DNA of 64,000 bases from Neoceratodus forsteri (GCA_016271365.2 CM028129.1:843900001-843964000), one strand, 5' to 3'. Numbered from the stretch's first letter, positions 1-11,808 are shown. Program-made: numbers and translations. The notes: generated by a model from the letters alone, not told the origin.

Positions 1-1447
1 GACCCAGTGTCTTGTAGTATGGGGGAAGGGAGCTTTGAAAGTGATATACTGTTGTGCAAAGCCGCAACATGTTCTGCAGCATCTTCCTTCCTCTTTTTCT
101 TTTCCAGTTCCCACAGGTGATCCAAATTATCACCACTATCACTGCTGATATTTTCCACCTTCATCATCTTCCTGAGTCAGCAATTGAAACAATGTGGGTA
201 GGTGAGTGCTGCTATGTTATTTTCTCAATGTCTGTAGTACAGTACACACTGAGTGGGCACCACCAACCACACATGGCTTACACACCAGACTGTCTGAACC
301 ACATGTCAGCGCAATCCATTTAATACACCCTAAGTATACCCACTCATAAAACAGTATAAAACAACACTCACTCTAATGCACGGGGTATCTCAAAATTGTC
401 TCATACAGTGACATAAGGTTTTCACATGTTGGCTTGCAGATTGTTGTTTCCCCAAATGGGAGATAAGAAATATTCACTACAAGGTTGATAAACAGCCTTA
501 ATGGCAAAGCTGCAGCAAACAAGGAGGAAAAACTACCCAGCAGCTGTGGTAAGTAATTGTCAGCCCTGAGTGAAATTTCACACTGAATTTCTATCAGAAA
601 CCAAATGAAGATAAACAATATTTCAACAGAATTTAAAACATAACACAGCTCTGTGAAAAGTAGCAGCTGGTCATTTTTTTCAAGAAACTATGTTGGATCT
701 TCTTCTGCTCCCAAATGTGTGGACATTCTTTGTATGATTTTTCACACCTGCTAACTTTTAGACACACTACTTTATTATGCAGATATTATAAATATGCTTA
801 TAATTCTGCAACATGTCTATCTGGAAAACAAAACCTTGCTAAAACGCAGTTTATAGTATGGTAGCATTACTAAATACAGATACTAAATGACATCAGGAGT
901 AGCAGTAGGTCAGCTATTTCAGCAACAAATGATATCTTTCAGTGTTTGTAATACTGTGGTATAACTGTTTGATTTTACCAGTTAAAAATATAAATAGCAT
1001 CTGTTTCTTCCTACAAAATAAATTCTGGTTCTGAGGAAAGTGTCACCTGCTAAATCACAACAAAAGTTCACAGATTATCAAAAATCACATATCTGTAGTA
1101 AATCTGTAAATGCTTAGAGGGAGACAGCTCTGTTTCTCCAATAAATAGATCTGCAAACAGATTTGCAGTTTCCTACTGGAATACACTGTCTACTTTGTCA
1201 GTAAAGATTTTCTGACTTCATAACACAAAGATTCTGTTGGATTCTATATTTACCAGTAGTTGGTAAAATAAAAATAAAATCATTCATACCCATTGGATAG
1301 GGAAACTACAACCAAGTGGTATGAACATTCCCAGGTACCAGCCTGCCTTAGTACCAAAAATATTACTGTGCAATGCCAGGACCTTCTAAAAAGCTCTTGC
1401 TCATCAGCTATTTGTGCAGCAGCTTCTGGGGGTGGGGTGGTGGGGGA
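1..1447. other. No recognisable feature
   Basis: AT-rich sequence with only short chance ORFs. I see no known domain, no terminal repeats, no tRNA-like promoter boxes and no tandem structure. Confidence 0.5.
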
Positions 1448-1645
1448 TGGGGAAATTGTTTAACCAGGAAAGGTACAGTAAGACAGAGATTGTTTCCAGG
1501 TATGATCTGTGAGTACAAGGAAGTTAAGTGACTTGCTCAGGGTAACACAGTATGCAAGTGGGGGTGGATGGGATTCAAACCCAAGTCTCCAGGTTTGTAG
1601 CTCAGTGCCCTTAACTACTATGCTATACTGCCTCCTGGAAGTATA
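1448..1645 (-). mobile_element. tRNA-derived SINE (MIR/CORE-SINE-like)
   Basis: Read on the - strand, the copy begins with a tRNA-like head (GAGGCAGTATAGCATAGTAG, then a B-box-like GGTTTGAATCCC). A conserved core follows (GAGCAAGTCACTTAACTTCC), and it ends in a tail resembling CCTGGTTAAA. The head and core closely resemble mammalian MIR, which establishes the SINE type. Related copies lie at about 3.96, 18.8, 56.6 and 58.2 kb. Confidence 0.75.
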
Positions 1646-1787
1646 CTGGCAGCTTGCTAATATTGCCACATTTAACATGCTGCAGAGGAATTATTCTACC
1701 ATTTTTACATAATTTTCTTCTTTTATTAAATATTTGTAACCATCTGTAAAAATTTTCTTTCAATGTGTTTATCAAAATACCCATTCT

Positions 1788-1942
1788 ATAAGCACAATAA
1801 GACACTCCAGGGTGTTGGTTGTGGTGTCACAGCCACATTTCTAGGGGCTGAAGGCATGCTGCCTGCAGCCTCATGCCTTACTACACCCCTGGGCATGTGG
1901 TTGTAACACCACAATCAACACCCTGTTGTGTCTTATTGCTTA
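1788..1942. repeat. Palindromic MITE, AATAAGACA family
   Basis: The left end (AATAAGACACTCCAGGGTGT) and the reverse complement of the right end (AATAAGACACAACAGGGTGT) match over about 35 bp with few mismatches, and the interior is also partly self-complementary. The same terminal motif occurs at 15.54, 21.90 kb and throughout the 15.7-18.3 kb satellite. No transposase is present. The superfamily is not resolved. Confidence 0.7.
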
Positions 1943-3954
1943 TGTACCAGGAACATGCTTTTTAAATTTCTTAAGCATGCTTAGGACTCCTGTTCTGAGC
2001 GCTTCTTGTCAGTGATGTGTTTTTTAGTATAGTACTATATGTAGATCTTTTTAAAGGTGCTCCTCAGTAAAGGTAATAGGATAAATGGCTTGGAAATGCC
2101 ATGAATGTTGTATCTTTTTGTGGCTTTTTAACCCTATGTATGCATTAACATATTTCAATGTTGAACCTAAATTTTTACTCCTCAATAACTTTAGTGGCGT
2201 TTGAAGAAATTGCATGGAATTTGGCATGTGCAAATTCTGAAGATGTGACAAGTTTTGCGATGGACAATTATCCAGATGTTATGATCCATAAATATAAAAT
2301 ATACATAAAAAACACCATTCTTGGAGATTTTTTGCACTCACCTACAGCCTAAATGGTATGGAATATTGTTCTGAAACTTTCAGCATAGAAGGGGTTTGTT
2401 CCAAGGATATGCCCTTCAAAGATTTTGTAAACAAATATTCATCAGTTCTACAGTAATTAAATTTGAAAATTTAGGTCCTGAGCATGCCCAGTAGGGTTTT
2501 CAGGATACTCTTCTGCTAAATTTCTTTGGATGTATCTGGCCAGTGGAGGCTTGCAGGTCCAGGATGGTGGCAAGGTCTAGCACTGACTCCTGCAGGTGAG
2601 GGTCTCTGGAAGTTCAAATCCCATCTGAGGTTCAGGACTGGGGACAGTGGAGACCTGTTGGTCAGTCACCTCAGGAAGGCAACCTGAGGGTGTCCCCACT
2701 ACCATCCCATTTTTCCAGCAAGAAAGAAGTGTGAATGTTCCCAGCAGAGGAAACAAGGCCAACAGAATTGTTCAAAAGCAAAGGTTCATGGAAGATCAAT
2801 GCAAGAGGTGGCATAGAGACATCAGAACCTAAGGGCAAAGGGAAAGAATGCAATGAGTCATGGTAAGCTTCATAGTGTGACTGCATGGTTCTCTAACACT
2901 GAATCCCAGTGGTAAGGGGCTTGGTGCAGTGTCTAGTGTTCCTGCCTCGGTACTAAAGTGTCCTGCCTGGGAATCATATCACTTAGAAGGGTATATCCCT
3001 CCAGTGCATTAACTCTGCTTAAGATGCTAAGAAAATATTGTGCCTTAAAGTGCAAGAGTAAATTCTGTGGTCTGCTTTCCCCTTGCATCTGCGAGGAGAT
3101 TACTGATCCCCGATCTGTTTCACTGTGGTGAAAATGTAGCTATGTTTTTGATACCGTTAAATGTTAACATATGACAGGCTAGTTCAGACTTGTACAGATG
3201 CTGAATGATATTGATTATGACTGGGCCCATGGCTTGGTTTTGGTCAGGGTTCCAACCAGGTAAATCCCCTTCCCTAATATTGTGTGCACATATGGCTTGT
3301 AAATAAAAGTGTTGGTGTTTTGCATACAATGTTAAATTCTCAAGTGTCATGCCCTGTGACCTGCTGTATTACTGAAACGGGAGCAGACTTAAGCTGCATG
3401 AAGTGACAGAAAGCAAACTGTTTAAATAAAATTAATGCTTTAAAGTTTATTATAAATCAATCTCTATCACAAGTTGCCTTGCAGGAAATGAATTACAGTA
3501 CAGTGCAGTTGTGATAATGAATTATATTTTTTGACCAACCAAGGGTGGCTCCATTTAGCTCCAGAGCCAAAGGCAAGAAGAAGAGACAAAGATTCATTGT
3601 CCACCTGGCAGGTCTGAGGGTGGCTAACAGATCTCAGGTGGCACTGTTCAAGGGACAGCAGAAAATGAAAGAAAAGACTTTGAGTGGTCTGTACATTGCT
3701 AGCAGTTGAACCTGGTGCACCATGGCCCATGCCCAACAGCCATTGTTATCTCTGCATCATCCTACTGTAGATTAGATGTCTGTCCACCTGTCTCACATCA
3801 GGATTTGTCATGGCTAGGGCTGCATATTTTCTCTCTTTTTTACATGCATAGGCAGATGCACATACATTTACCATTTACTAATATTTTTATTGTTATTTTT
3901 CTCCTTTTGGTAAGCTGGTTAGGCCCACTAGACATATTTGCCTATTTACATGGG
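1943..3954. other. Unclassified, probably old repeats
   Basis: No ORF of substance. Around 2530-2780 there is a B-box-like GTTCAAATCCC preceded by a weak A-box-like stretch, so a degenerate tRNA-derived SINE is possible but not proven. A second B-box-like site lies near 3250. I see nothing else I can support. Confidence 0.35.
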
Positions 3955-4145
3955 CTAACTGGGCTCATTGGGTCGGCTAGGTGACTTGCTCAGAATCACA
4001 CAGTGTGCAAGGGTAGACTGTAGGAGTCAAACCCAGATCTTATTATTTATTTATTTATTTAGTTAGTTTTTGTTAACCGGGTAGGTGCGCTAGCCATAGG
4101 AATTACTATTTTCAGGTATGACCTGGGAGGTTACAGAGTAACATT
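3955..4145 (-). mobile_element. SINE copy with ATAAATAAATA tail
   Basis: The - strand carries the same core (GTGTGATTCTGAGCAAGTCA) as the copy at 1448-1645. The adjoining 4035-4145 segment holds a (TTTA)n run and, on the - strand, CTATGGCTAGCGCACCTACC followed by a GGTTAA-type tail. That tail recurs on the + strand near 7.0 and 58.1 kb. The core and tail may be two fragments rather than one insertion. Confidence 0.6.
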
Positions 4146-4699
4146 ATGGAGAATACAATAGGGTAACATTACAGAGAATACAACATAAGGTAGATGCAGC
4201 AAGGTATACACAGTGATACTCCGATAGTAGGCTATACTGCATAAATAGCATACAAGGTATTGAGAGTAGGTAACAGGACATATAAATACAGTCGAAGCAT
4301 TGGGATGAGGTGAGTTGGCAGTAGAGTAAAAACCGTATTGTTGAAAAATACAAGGGATAACTCAGAGATACATGGTCTACTAGATCTGCTGGATGTACCT
4401 GGCTTCTTCACTTCTCTTTATTCTAACCACAAAGCTTTACTGCCTGCATACATGCAAGCATACAAGTGTCTTTTGGCAGGAAAAGATCACAGTTCCCACC
4501 TCCCCCACACCTCCTACCAAGTCACACCCAGGATATTTATATGTTTTGAGTACCCAATCCTCTCCCCACCCGAGTTTTGCTTACTCATCCGCTGAACCTC
4601 CCTCTACCATGACACCCTTAACCCCTGACTTCAGGATCCCCTTGAGCCTGATCCATGCTTATTAAAGTCAGTGTCAGTTTCTGACATTAACCCTATATC

Positions 4700-5935
4700 C
4701 ACCACCCACTATGTGTAAAAGTTATGTATTGAATTGTCCCTGAATCTCCATTCCTCTAGCCTCATGTCATGACTACTAGCTGGTGAGCAAGTACCACTCT
4801 GTTGCAAGCTTCCATCCTGCTGTCTGATAATCCACACTAGATACTTGATGGTCTTAAATCATGTACCCCATGTCCCTTCTTTCCACTTGGTAATACCTAT
4901 TGAGATAAATCAGTCTATCATAATATGACTTCACATGCAGCTCATTACTCATTCTTTCATCCTTCTTTTGGACGGCATCCATCCTTGCAATGTCTTTTTA
5001 ATGTGTTGATGCCTGAACTGCTTGCATTACTCATGGTGTGGCCTGACAACATTAGTCTTGTAGATGTTTTTAATGACCAGCCTCTTTATTCCCACAATAT
5101 CCCACCATAAGCACACTAACATTCTGCTTGCCTTTCCTACTACCTTTTTTGATGCTGAGTTGCCATCTTGTTGTCAGTCATGTAGGTGAGCCGTGACTGA
5201 TATATCATACCCCTCCAATCTCATATTTTGCCACAGGGTTCCTATGACCCATGAAAATAATCTTGATCCTCCCCACATTGAGTTACAGTCAGCACACTGT
5301 GTACCACTGTTTCAGTCTTTTAAGGTCCTCCTCATCCTACTAACACACTCCTCTGTGTCCACCTAGTATATGTATATGAGGCAAACACACCTCCTCTGGC
5401 CTTTCACCTATGTTTCCAGTGATGTCATGTAATGTAACTAGGCCCATTATGGAAAGTCAAGGAACCCCACTTGACACCTTCTCCTCGCTAAAGTGTTCAC
5501 TGTTTACCTATACCCTTTATATTCATCCGCGTGCCCTTATCCCAACCCACTGTTCTATGACATGTGCCACACCCCAATGAGTTCAGATTTCCAGTAGACT
5601 CTTGTTAGGAACAGTTTTGGAATAATTCATAAATGACATGCCCAATGCTAATCAGCTGCCCAACATCCTTGTCTCCCAGTCAAAAAAGTCAGTCAAGTTT
5701 GTTTGACAGGAAATCAATGTGGTAAACAAGCGCTTCATGTTGTCAACCCATCAGTTGTTGTTCTTGTAGTCTAAACCAGCTTTAAATATGACCACATCCA
5801 AGTCTTTTATATTTTTTTTATAAATAGTTTTTCAAGAGAAATCAATTAATTTGTACACATTATCCGTATCAGGAGAGTCTTTCCATCCAGACTGTCCACT
5901 CTTGGTTTGTTTACGTCAAGTAAGCATAGATTCTT
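4700..5935 (-). mobile_element. CR1-like LINE ORF2 fragment, decayed
   Basis: The - strand translation shows, in broken frames, the order expected of a CR1-type reverse transcriptase. A segment before the palm (about 5780-5680) reads like the 'S-N-L-I-x-F-x-D' region. It is followed by the thumb/C-terminal region (about 5350-4880), with a recognisable K-x-x-Y-K-x-x-V-x-P-H-x-E-like block near 5040. Stops and frameshifts are frequent, so this is a fossil. Clade assignment to CR1 is from memory of CR1 sequences. L2 or Rex1 remain possible. Confidence 0.6.
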
Positions 5936-6960
5936 AGGCCAGTACCTAAGAACATACAAACATATGAAGAAGACAGCAGAAGAAGGCCATTAGGTGTGTC
6001 TAGTCTGCTTGTATTGCAGAGTCCACAGCTTGAGCTATTGTCTCTGCCTGCCCTCCCAACTCCTCCCATCCTCCCTACCCATGATCCTTACCTTCACCCC
6101 TTATCCCAGCCTCTCTTGAAGCTGCCCACTGTTCAATGAGACCACCTCTTCTTGCAGTGAATTCCAAGTGCCCATCACTCTCTCAATGAAGAAGTGCTTC
6201 CTGACTTCCCTTTTAAACCTCCCCCCTCCAGCTTAAGAGTGTGCCTCCTCATGTTATGGTTGTCTACCTAGCTTAAAGAGACACTCCTTATCCACCTTAT
6301 GAATCCATTTCAAGTACTGTACTTCAAGGTCCCAATCATGTCTCCTCTCTCTCCTGTCCTCCAGGGAGTACCTGTTCAATGCACTCTACCTCCTCTTATG
6401 TCTTACCCCGCTGACCAGTTATCATCTTTGTTACCCTCCTCTGTACCTTCTCCAACTGGTAACTTTCCTTTTTGAGGTGTGTGCACCAGCTCTGAACTCC
6501 ATACTCTAGATGTAGCCTTACCAGTGACCTGTACAAGTGCAGTTTAACCTTCTCTCTGTCTTGCTACTGATCCCCCTAGCTTTGCATCACAGCATTTTGT
6601 TTGCTCTTGCTGCTGCTTTGTTGTAGTACGTGGAGTGCTTCAGTTCAGCAGTGATCAACACACCCAGGTCCTTCTCCTCCTCCTCTGATGCAGACACCTC
6701 TCCTCTACCAAGGTATTAATCTGTCCTGTGAATCTTGGCTACAATATGCATAACATAGCATTTATTGGCATTGAATCCAAGCTACCTGGTCCTGGACCAC
6801 CTCCCCATCTTTACCAGATCATCTTGTAGGTCCTGTATCTCTTCAATTCTGTCCACTCTTCCAATAGCTTGTTGTTGTACACAAATATACAAATTTTGCC
6901 CTTAATGCTATCCCAAATTGTCTTGGAACTGTAGTTACTTGGCTATGTTTATCTATGAGC
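5936..6960 (-). mobile_element. Second CR1-like LINE 3' end, decayed
   Basis: Read on the - strand it starts with the block preceding the RT thumb (D-L-V-K-M-G-R-W), then F-N-A-N-K-C-x-V-M-H and E-E-E-K-D-L-G-V-L-I. It continues through A-A-A-R-A-N-K-M-L, R-E-R-G-D-M-I and G-G-R-F-K-R-E-V-R-K-H-F-F to the 3' end. That is the usual C-terminal order of CR1/L2-type ORF2. Because it repeats the C-terminal region also seen at 4880-5350, it is a separate copy lying next to the first in the same orientation. The 3' end at about 5940 carries the ATGTTTGTATGTTCTTA-type tail. Confidence 0.75.
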
Positions 6961-6979
6961 CATCTGTATGAGCTTGGTC

Positions 6980-7050
6980 ATGCCTGAAAATGGTCCATTG
7001 GATCAGAGCACCTACCTGGTAAAGAAATACATACATAAATAAATATATGT
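6980..7050 (+). repeat. SINE/LINE 3' tail
   Basis: GAGCACCTACCTGGTAAAG followed by an ATACATAAATAAATA run. This is the same tail as at 58.1 kb and, on the other strand, at about 4.05 kb, so it marks the 3' end of a shared retroposon family. Confidence 0.55.
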
Positions 7051-8049
7051 CTCATCACTCATTTCATCATGTTATACCCATTTTAGTATGTTCTCTTTTG
7101 GTGTCACACTCATATCATAAAGTGTAATTTTTATTGTTAGATACACTATGTTATACCTATTTCAGTATGTCATTTTCATCTTGGTATGTACCATGTTCAG
7201 TAAGTTGTAATTTTGAAGCAAATGGCTTCTCATACTGATTTCAGTACACAAGCATTCCTTTGGTAGCTCCTTATGCATTTAGTATCACTGTGAGATAACT
7301 AATGCATGGGTTGTTATTAATAGAAATATAGAAACGTAGAATTTGTCAGCAGAAAAGGACTGCTAGATGCTAGCACAGTGGTGTGGAGGTCTCAGGCACA
7401 CACTGTGGTTTCTGACTTTCTCCCTTTTCCTTTCTGTGCCATATGTCCATCCTCATAAGGACACCAGCATCAGAATGTAATCCATGATGTGAGCTTGCAA
7501 TGGCACATCCACCTGGCATTCAGTGCAATGAGTCTGCCCCTCTCTGTGTCTCATGCACCTTACCATCTGCATGTCTGCAGTTTGCAGTATTGTAGTTGGA
7601 CATGGCACTCTTCACCTAGGAGAAGGAGCACATCCCCTGGGACCTCGATTCACCTACTTCCCTTGCCAGTCCCCGATGACCAAGGCTATTCCCAAACCTG
7701 AGTTACAGGTGTTGCGACTGGTATCCTTTTAGACTTTAGAAATGTAGCTTGGTCTGTAGGTTTAAATACAGCCAGTATTCATATGTGGGGGAGGGGTGAA
7801 GATTGTGTCAAATGAAATGGATTTACTTCTTTTTCTGGGTCAATATGATTGTAGACAGGGGTCTAGCACCAGATATATATCATATTTAATCTAATCAAGG
7901 CATTTAAGTATGAGCACCACAAAAGATTATTCCATAAGTAGGCAGATCACAGGGTTGCAGGTAATATGTACAGATAGGCTGAAAACTGTCTGGGGAACTG
8001 AACACAGAGGGTGGTTGTTGGGGGTTGAGGGGGTTGGGTAATATCATCT
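7051..8049. other. No recognisable feature
   Basis: Low-complexity, T-rich and TATAC-rich sequence with short chance ORFs. I see no domains, terminal repeats or tandem array. Confidence 0.45.
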
Positions 8050-8825
8050 GTAAACAGATAGGTCACCAGTTACCTCCATCAGGCATCGGAGCTGGGGTGG
8101 TTGTTGTTCAATCTCTCCATTCATGCCATTGGATATGGGATTAAGGGCCAGATGCCCCAAGTCATGGATATCACCAAACTCTGAGGGATAAAGGACACAG
8201 CTACAGGTATACAAGACATACATGTTGCTCTGGAACAGCTGTGCAGCTGGTATGGGATCTGGCAGCATGACTTTAATGCAAAGAAAATGCAAGTTTGTGC
8301 ATATTGGAGCATAGAATCGAAGGATAGAGTACTGACAGCATGGACTGCAGGTATTCGTATCAGAGTAGGAGCAGTACCAGGGAGTGATGATTACTAATGC
8401 AGTAGCAAAAGTGAACAATATGCTGGGATGCTTAGCCATGGAGGACAGTACTAGGAAAGAGGTGCTTATTCTTCCATCATGCAGTTCACTGGTGAAGCCA
8501 CAACTACAGTATTTAGTTCAGTACTGGCACAGACACAGCAAAAAAACACCTGCTGGCGATGGTCCAAAGTAGGACTACAGAGGTGATAGCAGGTCAGCAG
8601 GACAATGTCTCATTAAGCTGAGTGGTAACCATAACACAAGAGGACACAGTCTGCAGCTGGGGGGGTGGGGGGAGGTTTAGGGTGAATGTCAGGAAGCAAG
8701 TCCTCACACACATGGTGGTGACCACTAGCAATCCACTGTCAAAAGATGGGGTTCAGTTGAAGACACTGGGCAGATTCAGTAGAGACAGAGGTAGGCACAT
8801 GGGGAAGATGAATATATGATAGCAC
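8050..8825 (+). mobile_element. CR1-like LINE ORF2 C-terminal fragment
   Basis: The + strand translation contains the C-terminal RT blocks of CR1/L2-type LINEs in order. These are D-F-N-A-K-K-M-Q-V near 8270, I-T-N-A-V-A-K-V-N-N-M-L-G at about 8390, S-L-V-K-P-Q-L-Q-Y-L-V-Q-Y-W at about 8490, and G-G-R-F-R-V-N-V-R-K-Q at about 8670. Frame changes and stops interrupt it. It is homologous to, but in the opposite orientation from, the copy at 5936-6960. Confidence 0.75.
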
Positions 8826-8843
8826 AAATTCACAAAAACACTA

Positions 8844-8936
8844 CTCTAAAACCTAGAGGTAACCGTGAAATCAAAAGGTACTGCCCATGCTTTGCCCTCG
8901 AGGTCCTCGACATCATGGTAACCTCTTGGTGTAAGA
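8844..8936. repeat. Short hairpin element
   Basis: AACCTAGAGGTAACCGTGA and the reverse complement of TCATGGTAACCTCTTGGTGT pair with few mismatches. The loop contains GCTTTGCCCTCGAGGTC, the same loop motif as the foldback MITEs at 9.86, 11.81 and 30.54 kb, so it may be a truncated member of that family. Confidence 0.5.
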
Positions 8937-9114
8937 ATAGCATTTTTGTATATGGGCTAACATACACTATCCTATATGATGCAAGTCAAACTGATGTAGA
9001 AACTGAATGAAGACACACACAGACATAGGGCAATCATGAACATATGGTAAAACACTGAATAAAATTAAGACGGGTGTAAAAACAATATACAAAGTAAAGT
9101 GGAGTGCAGCATTA

Positions 9115-9415
9115 CTACCTTCCATGTGGTATTCTCCAGACATTGTGCATTTTGATTAACATTGTTGGGGACTTCATCCTGCAATTCAATATGCACTGCA
9201 TTGTCAGCATCTGGTGGCGGGTATGGTTCATACATGTTGGGCTAGACATGTCTGAGGTTGAAAACTGGTGCATGTGCTCCAAAGTCAACATCCTCTTCAT
9301 GTTCAACTTTAAACACATCTGTACTCTCACTAACACCACTTGCATTAGAATCAGAATAATAATCCAACAGCAACTCACCCTCACTTTCAGTGTCAGAGGT
9401 AACAGCGCATAATAA
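9115..9415 (-). pseudogene. Acidic ORF fragment, P2X7-tail-like, with splice donor
   Basis: On the - strand about 100 codons carry only one stop. They are rich in D, E and S (for example S-D-T-E-S-E-G-E), followed by Y-E-P-Y-P-P-P-D-A-D and C-L-E-N-T-T-W-K. The stretch ends at ACATGGAAG, directly before GTAGTAATG, a good 5' splice site near 9114. The order 'Y-x-P-Y ... N-T-x-W' resembles the start of the cysteine-rich P2X7 C-terminal-like domain found in many uncharacterised transposon-borne ORFs of fish and invertebrates. The cysteines themselves would lie in a further exon that I do not see. Function is unknown and homology is tentative. Confidence 0.4.
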
Positions 9416-9494
9416 TTCTATAGTATATGGTTAGGGCTTATAATGAATAGAAAGCCGTGGCTTCCAAAATCTTGTTGTAGGATAGTTCAAAGGT

Positions 9495-9552
9495 CAAAAA
9501 AGTTGTTATACTATCAGTCTGACGTCACATCGATAGTACAACAACTTTTTTG
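9495..9552. promoter_or_regulatory. 58-bp palindrome centred on a CRE
   Basis: A nearly perfect inverted repeat (CAAAAAAGTTGTTATACTAT against its mirror) whose exact centre is TGACGTCA at 9520-9527. That octamer is the full consensus CREB/ATF site. Within 70 bp downstream lie ATTGG (reverse CCAAT), AGCAACGG (RFX half-site-like) and AACATGGCGGC (YY1-like). This combination is typical of vertebrate promoters, but no transcript or ORF is tied to it here. Confidence 0.5.
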
Positions 9553-9720
9553 CCTTGCCCTGCAACCTGATTGGCTTACTTAGCAACGGTCTGAGAAGAA
9601 AAAAATGTGGAACATGGCGGCACGATTAAGCGAGCACCAGTAGGAGAACCTCGCTCATGACACGGAGAGCCCTAATAAGCCTGTGTCACTAAAGTGAATC
9701 AATGCTTTTTTTTTATTTTA
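9553..9720. promoter_or_regulatory. CCAAT / RFX / YY1-like motif cluster
   Basis: Holds CTGATTGGCT at about 9569 (NF-Y type), TTAGCAACGG at about 9580 (RFX X-box half) and GAACATGGCGGC at about 9611 (YY1-like). Together with the CRE palindrome it could be a housekeeping-type promoter or a transposon promoter. These are motif matches by eye only. Confidence 0.35.
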
Positions 9721-9857
9721 AACCAAGTAGCTGCCAAGCCAGCGGATGGGGTGAAGCCGACCTGAGAGCGGGATGAGTCAAAGGGAGCAGCATAACACTA
9801 TGAAGGTAACTGTCAACCTGGGGAAGAAATGAAAAAAAAACACAAGCCAGGAACCAT

Positions 9858-10036
9858 ATACTATAAAAAATAGTGGATGGGTAACCATCCACAACTATGG
9901 CTGTGTTTCTATCTCGGTTGTTGAAGACATCATGGAGACCTCTCGAGCTTTGCTCTTGAGGTCTCCATGATGTCATCAACAACCTCGATGGAAACACAGC
10001 CTTGTTGTGGTTGGTCACCCATCCACTATTCTATAT
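9858..10036. repeat. Foldback MITE, copy 1
   Basis: A long hairpin of roughly 75-bp arms. The left arm starts AATAGTGGATGGGTAACC and the right arm ends in its complement, CACCCATCCACTATT. The loop near 9945 reads CTCTCGAGCTTTGCTCTTGAG. Outer flanks are TATA-like (ACTATAAAA and CTATAT). It is non-coding and lies between two stretches of the acidic/Ser-rich - strand ORF, so it may have interrupted that gene. Confidence 0.8.
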
Positions 10037-10820
10037 GTTGACACTGAACTGCACATACATGAAGTACCCTCACTTTGTTGTTGGAGCTCAACCTGTGATG
10101 CAGGCAAATTACTTGATGACACATTACTCACAGAATGTTGATCCATCACAGTCACAGAGTCACAATCAATGCTGAGCAGTGACAAGCAACCGCCATTCAG
10201 AGCATCATAACCATCAATGGACTGTGAATAAAGCTGCAGCACATTTCCTGGTTGTGCATTTCTTGCAGCGCAGCTTGTGCCAACACTTCTAGCATGCCAA
10301 TAAGAAGTGCCTGGCAATGCACAATCATTAATCATCCAATTAGCATGTGACACAGCATCGCAGACAGCACTTGAGCCCTCAGTGTTAGTTGTGGCGGGTC
10401 CCATGTCTCTGTTAAATGGGGACGTATACAATATGGTAACTGACCACCAGTAGGAGTCATCAATACTGGCCTACATGACCTTACACCTGCTACACAGGAT
10501 GCAACAGTTTCATAAGCAGACATGTCACTGCTACTAACTACCTCACCTATGCCAGTGACTAGACTACTACGACCAGTAATTCCATATTTGTGAGTGGATA
10601 TGTTCATGCTTTCACAACAGCACAACGGATTTTCAGTGTGGCATGCCCCACATTTAATAGGCACTATGCTTGTAGCACCCATCACCATATTGCTACCACT
10701 ATCAATAGAGGAACTGCTGTGCTATATTTGCAGCTCTCCAGCTCCTGAAGATGAATCAGTAATAGGAAATAACACACTGTCCCTGGCATCACTGTTGCTG
10801 TCATTGTTTCCATCTGCCAT
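10015..10820 (-). pseudogene. Ser/Thr-rich ORF, decayed, unrecognised
   Basis: An open frame starts at an ATG at 10818-10820 (M-A-D-G-N-N-D-S). It crosses one stop near 10724, contains a Cys cluster (K-C-G-A-C-H-T-E-N-P-L-C-C-C-E) near 10640, and then shifts frame near 10435 to continue Ser/Thr-rich to about 10015. Composition is polar and low complexity, like the acidic fragment at 9115-9415 on the same strand, so both may be exons of one transposon-encoded protein. I do not recognise the family. The Cys cluster may bind zinc, but this is inference. Confidence 0.35.
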
Positions 10821-10836
10821 GTTATCCTTTGTGTCA

Positions 10837-11808
10837 AGAAAATGAGCGTACAGTTAAATGAACAGTAATCAATATTTTACAGAAATTAGATAATTTCACA
10901 CATACACAGTTCCACAGATAACGGCTCTGAATATTTGGTAAAAGAAGACCACAATACAATCTACAGTCACATAAAGCTTTATTCAAAAACATTAGTAATG
11001 CAACATTAAGCACAGCAGCATGAACAACTTTCTTACTACAGGGCAAATACTACGGGGATGGAGGTATCAAAACTTCTGTCTAGATTAATTCCTATGCAAC
11101 ACAAAGCAAAAGCTAAAAAAGCAAAACAAGCACAGTTGATATAAGTTAATATAAATATTACACATCATACATAAATCACATAAACTTTCACACTCTGTGG
11201 AAATGACAACCTCAATGTGCTGAAGGACTGCCTGATCGCCAGTTCAGAAGATGCTACCTATGGACCAGCGGCCACTGCCAGTGCAGAGTCACACTGAGAA
11301 AGGCAATCCTCACTAAACATCACAATGAAGGGATGGCACTCGTGCACCCGCACAGGAGTCGTGGGAGATGCGCATTCACGGAGCAAACTAAAAAATACTT
11401 ATATCTAATAAATTAGCGCTCTAAAAAAACATTGTGATTCATTAAGAGGGAATATGATAGACTGGCACTGGGAAAGATGAAAGGTAAGCAGCTTGTGTCA
11501 GCGGCTCTTAAAGCTATTCACAGAATCCAACACGGTTCCTCAGTAAGCGGCTTCTCACTAAGCGAGTAATACAGCTGCCATGTTTTCTTTTTAAATCCCT
11601 CAGAAACATGATTGGCAACCCATAGAAGTGTGCGCTATAGGCATAGGGATGACTCATCCCTAACAACCACACCAACGACCCTAGCAACCAGCCCAGAACT
11701 GCGAAATGAGGCACAGAATAGCACACATTTCTTTTGTAAAAAACAAAACTAATTGTATGATTTAGTGATAAAACCATGTATTTAGATTATCGATGGGAGC
11801 ACCAGGCA
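10837..11808. other. No recognisable feature
   Basis: Non-coding sequence with mixed composition. A moderately GC-rich stretch at 11200-11380 shows no motif or ORF I can name. Confidence 0.4.
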
